A DNA stretch of 64,000 nucleotides from assembly GCF_037975245.1 (NCBI RefSeq), contig NC_092568.1:21974501-22038500 (forward strand). The letters run 5' to 3'. This document shows, in pieces, positions 33,801-45,800 of the stretch. The translations under genes and the position numbers were made by a program. The DNA is from Apostichopus japonicus (lineage: Eukaryota; Echinodermata; Holothuroidea; Aspidochirotida; Stichopodidae). The notes under the pieces are model-generated. The model saw nothing but the letters and a program-made list of their open reading frames with translations, was not told the origin of the DNA and did not search any database. Position 1 is the stretch's first letter. The number at the start of each line of letters is the position of its first letter.

Positions 33801-36800
33801 TGAAACAACACAAAACATGAGTCATCAAGCTGAAAAAAGTTGTTAAGCGATTCTAATATCCACTAGCAATGCAAATTTACCAATTAATGTCAACTCTAAA
33901 ATAAAAAAACAAGCATGAAAATGTTACATGCAATAACCATTGGCAAAGTAGCAGTATTATTGTTTTCATGTGCTCCTAGAAGTTCTGTCAGTTGTTATCA
34001 GCAGCTGTGCAGTATTACTAGTTTCGAATTAACAGAACTTAGACTGTTACATCATCTTCTTTAAATGCCAATAAAAGTGATAATTAAGTGGCATATGGTC
34101 ACTGATTCCTCAAAAAACTTTGAATACTCAGAAATATCAGATGTTTGTTTGAATGATTTTGTCCTTGACAGGAGTGTTACTTTCAAACAAATGTTCCCTT
34201 CAAGACCTACTGTATTTAGTGCTATTAACAACCACAGTTCTCATTTATACATATCCTTCACACATTACATTTATACATATCCTTCACACACTGCATTTAT
34301 ACATATCCTTCACACACTACATTTTATATGTCAGTTTGAAAACAACATATGGTCAACAAGGGCTAAAGGTGTTTGAAAGGTATGTTTGTCTTAGATCTTA
34401 AAGGAGATTTCTGTCTTTGTTTCTGTTTGAAACATGGCTACCAAAGAATTTTAGTACTGTTATGTTGGATTCAACAAGGAGCTGTTGTTTGTCTAACTCT
34501 GAGTTGTGTCATCACTTTACTCCACACAAGTAACATAAGCGAATCAATATTCCCCCTATGTGCAAATTTTTGGCAGGACCAAAAGTAATCACACATTTAC
34601 ACCCTTTTAGTGGCTAGCCTTAGACCATCTTTTTCTCTAGAAATTACCCCCCTCGCTGTTAGGCAATAAGTCTGTGGGTTTAAACATTTTGAACAGTAAT
34701 TTTTGAAATGTCTAGCAACTTAAACACGTTCAATTTTGTTAAACAAAAGTACAAAAAGTTTGGGGGAGGGGGGGGGGGAGGAAAGTTGATAGAGAGTAAA
34801 TCAAAGATATAACTTTATCCAGAAAAGTGACAATGAAGAATTGTTAAAGATAAAACTGTGAAAATCGAAATTAGGTTGCTCTCAGTTTTACCCTTCATCG
34901 TACCCCCTGTCTTGAAATAGATTAGAATAGAAGGCAGTTATTTTACGACACTAACATATCGCCCCATACATGCGGGGAAAGCCAAATGGTTTGCAATTTA
35001 TACTTCATGTTCTGTGGCTAGCCAATTTCAGTTTTAGCTCATTTTTGGGTTGTTAACCATTTAGAATTCCATTGGGAAAATTCATGGGTCTCTCAGGCTA
35101 GATGAAAAACCCACCTTTCTTTGATACCCAGCCAGGGCTTGAACCCCTCAACAAACAACCTCCCAGATGCTAGGTTTCCTTGCTAAGTTTATGGCGCCAC
35201 CTCGATCGGATACTTGACCAAAACAATGATTTGATATCCAACATTTCGAGTGTTTGTGATATTTCAGCATAAATTGATGGCAATAATGAAATTAAGTAAT
35301 ATAATAAGTAAGAGGATATTAGAAATGGGTTGAGTAGTTCTAATTTCTGTTGTATCATGCATGCTCATTTTTCATCAAGTTTTGTGTGAATTTCTCTAAA
35401 CTAATACTTTTACAGTCAAGTATGTCAACTTTGAGTTAACATATAGTGCTCACTTCCTAGCAAAGTATCTTTGATTTTTAACCACCATTAATCTACCAAC
35501 ATTTCAAAATCACATTCATGAGACAAGAACTGTAGCTATCTAAACATGAACCTGTCTTAAAGTGACACTGACAGTTCAAAGCACATAATGTCAAGTACGG
35601 CTGTTAAAAAAAAAGAAGAAAAAAAATGTGACAAAAAAAAATTCTGTGAACATATCATCGTGGGTCTGATGTTGCTTTAAAGTTAAGTTGCATACGTTAT
35701 TCCTATGAAGGCGGTTTTGTCATGTATACTTTAGTCAAAAGGATAGGTAATTGACAATATATGTTTGTATAGAGATTGGCTGAAAGCATGAATGACACAT
35801 GTGACTCGGCTAGTTATAATGATAATCAATCAATAGATCAATATCTTTTCACATTTGTACTCGCCCAAGCATTATATATTGAAGTGTCCCGTAGGTATTT
35901 CAATTCAGTTCTGTCAATTGATTAGATTGAATGTAATTAAAATTAGAGCTACGGTTCAGGCAGTCATCAAAGAGGGTCTGCAAGGTCACCCAGCAAACTC
36001 ACGTAGCGTGACATCAAATTTTTTGCAATCTATTACTCTATAGCTGGGGGTATCAGTATGTGGTCCATGGGCCAAATCGGACCCATGGTGTGTTTACTAA
36101 TCAAGCATGTTAGACCTTAAGGTTTAAGTCTTCATCATCTAACTGTGCTAATCCTGCACATTGCTCGATCTAGACTATATAGTGAAAATTTATTGATAGT
36201 GAAAATTTTGATTCTCTCTGGCTCCTTTTTACCAAAGAAAAGAACTGTGATTCTTTCTGGCCCTTACCGAAAAAGAATTTAGAATGCACTCACTGTACTC
36301 TGTAGTAAAAAAGGTTCACTAATTCTATGAGTCTAACACTATTTCAATTTTAACTTCTTTTGTATCATAAGCAGTCAGCTGTCATAATTACTTTAAATAA
36401 CAAGCAGCAACAGGGTTAACCTCATTGGAAGAGGGGGTGTGTGTGTGTGGGGGGGGGGAGGACTAATAGTTAAGCTTGCTGTTGAATAACTCCATGCCCA
36501 GTGATAAGAAACCTCACGGGATAACACTTTCATGGACTGTTAATAATTAGTGTTCTTTCTGTTTAACTTACAGGATAACACACTTATTGTGTGGAAGGAA
36601 AGAAGCCTAGCCCACTGCTCAGAAGAGAACAAACAAAATGTGCTAGCACAGCTAGACATGTTGTCATGGATGCAACATGCAAATGTTGTCTCCTATAGTA
36701 ACTTCTTTATAGAAGAACAGTGCCTTTACATGGAAGTTGAATATGCCAATGGTAATCAATTCAATATGTTGTATTTCCAGATTTGTTGAACTAGTCTCTT

Positions 36801-39800
36801 AAGTATCTTTGCACAATTTGTTTTTGCCACATTTTGCCTTATTTTTGTTTAGCTAAATGAGAAACCTAACTCAAGTTATAGAATGGTACTAATTTTATTT
36901 ACATCAGTTTTTAGGACAGAATTTAAATGACCTCATCAAGGTAATGGGACTGCTGAAATCTGTGTTTTGTGTTGAAATGTCAAGACATCTCATGGTACGA
37001 TACTTAACCCATTAATTAGGGAAAGAAAATGGAACCTGAAAATATAATCAGTTACTTTATAAACTTTGATTCTAACAAAATCACAGCAGGAACAATGAAC
37101 GTATGCCAAACCCTGAGATGTTTGCAAATAAATAAATAAAAGATTACATTGAAATTTCCAGACACATAATTTCCTATTTTCTTTTACTGACAATGCATCC
37201 AAAAATATTAAAATTGGCAAAATATGAAGACTATGAGAGAAGTGAAAGAAACCCCCAAACCCTACTTATTGCAAAGTATTTTTTAACTTGAAAGACCTGT
37301 GTGGAACATGGTTCATATGTAATGAATGTTTACATTCTCAATGAGTATCTCCTAATAAGCTAATAAAATATTTTATCAACAAATTCATAAACCAGAATCA
37401 GTTGTTGCTTTGCAAACATACAGTTTTCACCTGTTAGTTCATTAGAAAGAAATGATCGCTTCATGTAAATATTTCTCTTGCAGGTGGGACTCTCCATGAG
37501 AAAATTGGAATCCAAGACAACTTATTTGGAGAAGAGGTTTGTATCTGATCATGTGATATGTATGGGTAATTTCTTATTTACATAGAGACGAAAGTCAAAG
37601 GGTTTTAGCTTCATAAATGCAAGGAAACATTTTGACTAGAATGCACTTGAATGCTAGTTAGCTGTAGTGATGGGAAGATAATACTTACATCCACTGTAAA
37701 AGTAACTTTTCAATTTTACTGAAAAGTTGTAACCTGTTGCTGAATCACATACTTTTATTGGCAGCAATTTAAACCTTTTTTTATTCTTGAGCTTTATGTT
37801 GGACAGCAATTCCATTTTGTACTAGTTTCTTAAGAGGATGGGGATGGAAAATGTGTGATAGACAAAACAGATCCAGATTTGGGGCCAAAATCAATTATGA
37901 AAAAGAAAAAGTAGGAGTAATGAAGTCCGAAATCTTACCTTTTAACATTTTTTCTTGGTTTCAGATGGTGATATGGTATTTCTTCCAGATCTTATCATCA
38001 GTGGATTACATACATAGACAGAAAGTACTTCATAGGTAAGTATAGAAAATTGTATCAAGACTGCACAATTTAGATTGACCTGCAAAACATAGTCTGAAGA
38101 CTGGGTGTTAAGATTTAGCTGTAAACTGTTAATTTATGTGACCAGTAATGTAAGTGTAATTGGTAAAACTAGGTGAAAGAAAAATGGATTTAGAGAAGTT
38201 AAAGGGCCTGATGTTTTGAAGCTAGTATGATCAATTTCAGAGGCAGACTGTTATCAAGACAGAAAACAAGTTTAAACAAGAAAGCAGTGTCTGTTTTTAT
38301 TTCAGTCTGCCTGTGAAGATGATCCCAGGATCAACACTTGAGGGCTCTCTGACATCTTGTATGGTTACATAGCACAGGCTTTTTCGCAGTGTAAAGGCAG
38401 TCCCTGTTAACAGTTTCTTCTCCTGTTGCCAAAAATAAATAGAAAATGTAAAGAAGAAGTGACAATTTAAAATGCAGATTTGACAGATGGAAATAGGTGT
38501 GACAGGAGAAGCATGTCCGACAGTGGATATATCCAAATATTTCAGAAACGAAGATGATCCGATAAAATTGGTGTGACAAAAGCATTTTATTTATCATGGT
38601 TACACAGTTTAGATAACAATAGACAATAGACAGAGGAAATAGATATGAAATGAATAATTTTTCCAGCAGGTATCCTTCAAAATCAATTAATCTTTTTCTC
38701 CACAAAGAGAATGGCTTACCCTTCAAAATAAGACACTTAACCCAGGTTGTGACAACATTTTCTCCTTCTTCAGATAAAATGTACATATAACGATTGGGAT
38801 GGAAGTTGGTTATGTTATTTATTGGTAATGTTAATTATCAGCTCATTGCATAGTTAGGGGCTAGTAGAAAGTATGTAGTTTGTAGGTGGGGGGGGGGGGG
38901 GGAACTACATTTTACTGGAGCTGGATCTATTGAGAAATTTACTAGTGAAAGTTATAAAATTATAGTCATAAAGTGAAAATTTCCTCTTCGGCAATGCAGA
39001 CTTCTGTTTCTTCATTATCATTCCAGAGATATTCAGAGTGCCAACATCTTCCTAACAAAATCCGGTCTAGTTAAGCTGGGAGACTTTGGAATTTTGCACG
39101 TTTCTGCTGAGGAATGCTTCACCCATAATGTGAGTAGTTCAGTATGATTTATTTCGTGTGGTACGTGACAATCGCAATTATCAAACCAACGTTTGCTTGC
39201 TAAAAGTGAGCAACTTGGGGTGGATATATGCAGTGTATGGTTCAAAAGTGAATCCTCTGATTCAGACTTTATGTTTGTTTTAAGTCCATAGACACACCTG
39301 ACTTCAGCCAGTCGCGTTCATTCAAGTTGATAAAAATTGTATTCAACCACGGGCATCAGTTGTAAACCCTCTGACTACCAGCAGTTGTGATTAGGATGTG
39401 TTAAATTGAAAAGATGACTTTTCATCTTAAAAGGTACTTTAGTGAGTACATCAAGATTACCAACTGTGTTAGTGCAAGCAAAGGAGAAAAGTAAGATGAC
39501 TGGAAAACAAGTCACATCGTCTGTAATGATCATTAGCTTCTGACCGGTACAGCCAGAAAATAAATGGGTAACCTGTCATCAGCTTTCAGATTAGGGTTTG
39601 AAAGCTCAGTCTGAAGAGGACAGGACATGTAGATATATTACAGAGGTCACTTGTTTTGACATCATAATCTTGCCTCCCAGATATATTCTTAGATGTTTCA
39701 AAACTGTTTGTACGTTAAACTTTATGCTACGAATGAGTATAGCAGTTTATTTAGTATAAACTATGTCTGTTTTGTCAAAACAGGACCTTGGAACTCCATA

Positions 39801-42800
39801 CAACTCATCACCAGAGTTCTTGACAGGAAAACAGTAAGCACTTTGTTATGATTATGTTAACCGTCACATTTGCTGCTTCATTTTAGCCCTGTTTACATTA
39901 ACACCACGATCACAGCCAAGACAAATTTCATGTTGTCCAACCAACAACCAGGCCTGAAAAAAATGTGGCAAAATAGAAATGACCAACATGTACACTGTAG
40001 GAAAAATGACTAGGTTGGTGAATAGAACACCAGCTTTGGGGATGGTACTGATTTATGAATTTACCTATTTAGGGGAATTTAGCTACATTGTAATCTGAAT
40101 TTGATGTAGGCAACTAGTCATCCACAGGATGACCCCCGCAGCTGAGATATGTTGTACAGATATCTGGTTGTCTCGGACAAGCGGACTATCATTAAAAATT
40201 TGCCCTGACAGCGTTGAACTCTTCGGGGGCCGATTTATATTGTAAAAAAAGAAGGATCAGACCCTGAGCTAAGCAAGGATTAAGGGAGGATCAGACCCTG
40301 TGCTTGGTGTTAAATTTGTAATGTAAGCACAGCTCAGAGTTGAACTGGGATCAGCAGTGACCTTGAACTTTGGCTGTTCTTTTTATGCACGTTATTTGAC
40401 ACAATAGCATAGGGTACTTATAGCAGCGCTTCATATCACATGGCTTCTGGTTTCACACTTTTCCTTGAAGGGATTTAACTTGAAGGACTTTCATTTGGGT
40501 CTTATGTAAACATGTGCAAGTTTCAAAGCCAGATGATCTTGTTTAAATGCTTAATGAGCGCGGGTCTGATTGGTGATGTAAACGAGTCCTGAGCAGTACT
40601 ATGAGTTTGAATCGTGCTACCAGAATCATGCTATTAAAGATGCTTATACAAAGAGCCACATACTTATGGTTCCGTTGACAGAAATTGTGAAGGAAGGGAA
40701 GAATTAAAGATAGTTTAGGTGACTACTAATCATTAATCATAACTTTTAAAGACAAAACTGTTGGATTTATTTCTGAATTTTTCCTATAAATGAAAGGCGG
40801 CTTCCAAGGTAGGGTCCAAGACCTTTGCCCTTTGAGAATGATATAGAAGAATCATATTTGAAAAACGTTGTTTGATCTTTACAAATTCAGCAATTAATAT
40901 ACATGTGAGTTGCGAAATACAGCAATTTTGTGTCGCAGCTACCACAACCGACTACCAGTTTTTACGAGGTGTCCTTTTCTGAAGTGAAGTCCTGAATTTT
41001 CAAGTTCTACAAAGATGCAAATTAACCGAATACTAAGGCTGCAATTGGACACATTAACCGTCAGTTGATGCAAGCCTCCAATCAGCTTTTACTACTCTGT
41101 GACTGATTTGTATGTGATGGGCTGGATGCAGAACTGTGATTAGTTTGTGTTTTCTAAGTGTGTTTTTTTTTTTTTTTTCAAAATTGGCATAAAGAACAAA
41201 ACTTGAATAAAAATTTGGCAAGTTTACATTTAGTTTGCAAAATTTGCATTGATTTTGAAATTTGCCTGCTCAACGAAGCCGGCTTGAATGAACAAATCTA
41301 CAAACCAATGTTTAAAGGAGTAGGTAGATAAAAATAGATACTGACATGTGTGTTGCTTTCATCTACAGATTTAGTGCCTTCTGTGACCTGTGGGCCATCG
41401 GTTGTGTCCTGTATGAACTTCTAACATTGAGAAGCGTTTATGAAGGAATGGTGAGTATCCAGACATCCCTGACTCTCATGTAACTCTTGTATATTGTATG
41501 GGTAAGCCATTATTGTGCTGTCGGTTGGTCATCAACTAAGTCCCCGGTAATCAAAGTGGGGTCGCAACCCTTCTTAGGGTGGACCATAAAGCTTGGAGGC
41601 TCACCAGAAATGTTCAGAAGAGAAAGAAATTGCTGTTATTTGTGGGGGGAAAAAAGTAGAAAAATCTTGAACATTAACTACATAAAAAATTGTGGAATAT
41701 AACACCCATTTGCAACCAAGCACTCTTAATCATATAACATTTTCTCAAAGGGGAGGGGGATACCTCCTGCCGGTAGACCCTTTCCCCAATCCTCAGCCTC
41801 TGTCACTGGGTCACCAAGGGGGATGAAAGTGTAAAATTTCTGTAGCCAAGCAAAAAAGTTTGAATACCAGGGACTTAAGTTGCTATAGCTGGACAGAACA
41901 AAGTTCTTTATGGTGGTTCAAAAAAAAAAAAACACTTTACTATGATATTTTCAAATCTTTTTGTCCTTGTAGATTAAAATAACATGTCAAGTGTTTTTGT
42001 TTCCAGCTGTGTATTCAGTACATATCAGAAGTCCTATGTTTGTCTTCCAAATGATGACCAAGTTGACAGAATCAGGACCCGTTTAATTTTGTATGAGCAT
42101 GTATGGATCATTAAATAAATTCAGACTCCAACTTGTTAAAATTATGACATTTCTTGATGTTCCTGTTTCATACGTGATATCTATTTGAAAATATGATCAA
42201 TAGTTTGGTAACTGTATTATCAGGGATGTAAGTCTTCCGTATTTTTACGGAAATCCGGTTTATTTTTTTAATTCCAGTAAGTCTTCCGTATTTTTACGGA
42301 AATCCGTTTTTTTTTTAATTCCAATAAAGTTCCACAAAATTGTTCGAATATCAAAGACACAACGCGGCAAAAATGCCTGGCCCGTTGCAGCAAGCTAACT
42401 TCAATTTTCACTCATCGATCACTCAAAGTGCCATTTCCAGTTTCGCATCATCGCATTGCACTGTACAACATTGTGCCATGTGAATATCGTTGCGTACGTG
42501 CGAACTTCAAATCGCTATAGCTCATTTCTGTCGTTGAAAAACCTTGCCTAATTCATGTTGATTGGACTGCTAATTAATATTTTCGTAACTGCTGGTGCTC
42601 GACATAAGTTTTGGAATTAACGCTTGTGATATTTGTGAGCGGCGGAAATCTATGGGATACGCATATGAAAGTCGATATTTGTGATCGCATTCGAATGTGA
42701 GACTGTTTTTTTATTCCGTAGTTCGCTGCGACGTATTCGTAACTTTGAGCTAGCCTAACATAACGATAGTGTGTAAGTAGTAAGAACTAGGGGTAGGATG

Positions 42801-45800
42801 TGTTAGCGCTAATACTTCTAAGCTAGCCTAACATACAGTAACGATAGTGTGTAAGTAGTCAGAGCTAGGAGTAGGATGTGTTAGGACGGCATTCACCTGG
42901 GGTCTCCGAATATTTTTCCGGTTTTTTTTTTGGGCTGCACTTACATCCCTGTATTATGAGGTATCTGTTGTACGAAAGCAGATTGTCTTCCGGCCTTGTC
43001 AGTTTTAATACCTTTCTTGCCCCCCCCCGCCCCCCTCTTACAAATTATGGAATGATGTTTAAATGTCCTGTTGAGTATTATGTAACTCCTTGAAGAAAGA
43101 AATGTCAGAATGGTTCTGAAAATGGTCCGAATACATTTCATCATTTTGGAAACATTTTTTTTACTTAGATTGGGTATTTCTACCACGATTGATGAATTTG
43201 TTTATAATATAAAGAATTTAGTAGAAACGGTTGGTATTATTGAAATGATAAGTGAATTTTTTTCTTTCTAATATTCATAACAGATTGATGCCGCTGTTGA
43301 TGAAAACATCTTGAAGAAGAATATCAACAGTGTCAGCCCAAATTATTCATCAGAAATGAAATCATTACTTTATGAACTTCTTAATATGGTAAAGCAATTA
43401 ATCTGTTAACACTTAAAGGTAGTCATATTTTATAACAATGTTCCTTTCTTAATATTTGTTTCTTCTTTCTTCTCTATCAAACAACTTTAAAATAAGCAGT
43501 TTAAAGCTTCTCATTGTACACTCATTGTGATCAGGGGGGTAGGAGCCGGGGGGGGACTGGGGGCACGCCCCCCACTTTTTTCCAAATAGCAAATGTGCCC
43601 TACTGGCAAATAAAATGTGCACCTTTGATGAAGAACTGTCTTTTGGATATCTTAAGCATTTGTTAAGTTTAATATTTTATTTTAATTATTCATGTGCACC
43701 ATAATATTATTGATAGCATACTAACACATCATATATATTTAAGTGGCCGGTGTGTATCGGTTTATAGCATAACGAGTGGTGGTTGTGGAGTGAGTAAGTG
43801 CCCCTCTGATGTTGTGCTCCCCCCACTTTTTGGAAGCTTCCTACCCCCCCCTGGTTGTGATAATTGTAGGTGAAAACAATTCTGCCGTAGAATTGCATCT
43901 GTTCCATGACTTTGTTGACAACATGTTTAACTGACTCCCTCTCTCTCACTGTCTGCCTGCCTCTCTCCTTTTTCTCTCAGGTCCCGGAGAAGAGACCTTC
44001 TGCCTCTAAAATTCTCTCCAGTTCTATATTCAGCACTCTTGGAAAGTAAGTTGGAAAGTCCCAGTGTACAAATTGTGGGAAGTGCTCAGATGTGTCGTTC
44101 ACATGCAACTCACATGCACGTTTGGTACTACATTTAGATGTGAAACATTTAAAACTCTATTTATTAAAAAGAATTAATTTGAAATTGAAAGTGCCGTAAC
44201 TGTTCTTTCGTCATCATTTAACATCATCGGTATTGTCCCCAAATGTGACAGAAAGTAAATACAAATTGGTCACCCATGCTCAAATGTCAATAAGTAACTT
44301 TTCTGCCAAGACAATCATTTCCTTCATTTCTAGTAGTGTTAGAGAATTTTTAGCAATCAGTAGCTTGCTATAATTAGTTTCAAAACTGACAACGTAATGA
44401 GCCACTTTGATCACTGTATGTATTGTTCATGTGCTACTTTGTGTTTTACATTCTTGTTTTTGTTTCTGTTGTGTTGTATCTTTGTATCCTCATTTTATAT
44501 TATTCATTTCTTTTATTGTTTTTTTGTTTCTGTTGTAAGGGAGTGCTTTATGCCTGGAAGTCAAAACTCTGCATCATTAATATCTGTGTGCTTGCAGTAG
44601 TTTGCATTAAAATGTATCATTGTAACCCATACAATTGTACACTACATCATAACTAGAGCTGATAGACAACTGTCTGATTAACATGTAATCCATCCTCTTT
44701 ATGGGACATTGGTCAAAGTTTATGACTGTTCAATACCTAAATCCCACAGCGGGTATTTCTCATTATTTGACTAAGCATGTTTCTGCTCAAGTAATAGAAA
44801 AGAACGGCAAAATATAAATGTCCATTTTGCATGTGATTAAAACCAGTAAAGTAAGTGTGGTAGGTGAGAATTTAATGAAGTCTTTCATTATGATTTGATA
44901 ACATTTGTTTGTGGAAAATAATCTAGATAGATGGCTTAGCTTGATCAGAAAAAAATAAATGATCATTTTGGTGTGATTAAAACAATATAAATGATCATTT
45001 TTCGTGTGATTATAACCAGTAAAGGAAGTATGGTAGGTGAGAATTTAATGAATCTTTAATTGTGATTTGATAACATTTGTTTGTGGAAAATAATCTAGAT
45101 AGGTGGCATAGCTTGATCAGATACAGTCCTATTTTGAATGATAAACAGTTGGATGTTTGTAAAGGGCTCATTATAAATTTTGTGGCCAAACAGAAACAGG
45201 TGGCATTAAACTACCATTCTCTCGATCCTCTCCTCTCTGGCATCATATACAGAGCCATGGAAGCTAAAGTTAGCGAGTTGAACCGAGCCACAAGAAGAAG
45301 TCCCAAAATGAGCGCCCCAGCAAGAATGGCAAACCAATTGACGCCGGTTAGCTTCGCTGATACCAAAGAGGTAAAGATATGTCTGGTTGTCATCAGCTGG
45401 CCACCTTGTGACACACACATTAATTGATATTAAAGTTTGGGTTTTATACTTGTAATGGATTCCAGAAATGTTGTTAAATATCAAAGTTCAATTTAGGAAG
45501 CCAGAATAGAAGATACACTATACTTTTAAAGACATTCGTTTGACATACCAGCTTCAATATTGTGTCAAACATTGCCCTTTTGTTAATCGTAAAAATAATC
45601 GGGTTTTACTATATTTTGTGATGTGACTTATATGTTGTTTACCATGTTCTGTGATGTGGCTTATTTATATGTGGTTTACCATTTTGTGATGTGGCTTATT
45701 TATATGTGGTTTACCATGTTTTGTGATGTGACCTATTTATATGTGGTTTACCATGTTTTGTGATGGAGCTTATTTAGATGTGGTTTACCATGTTTTGTGA

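Larger units (their letters stand above)
30850..36573. other. NEK9b intron 1 (5.7 kb)
   Basis: Separates the Gly-loop exon from the ATP-lysine exon. Holds a 26-bp tandem repeat (34242-34325), a G-run at 34761, an antisense tRNA-SINE head (35095-35205) and a hAT-like relic (36044-36323). No other gene seen. Confidence 0.5.

Noticed and set aside
38331-38786. 151-codon antisense open frame as a gene
   Set aside because: Longest antisense frame but hydrophobic by AT-rich composition, no known motif and no supporting neighbour exons. May be an old repeat.
45199-45252. Upstream acceptor (caaacag/gaaacag) for NEK9b exon 10
   Set aside because: Joining there to the split codon of exon 9 gives a stop within a few codons, whereas 45253 keeps the frame and matches the NEK9 linker.
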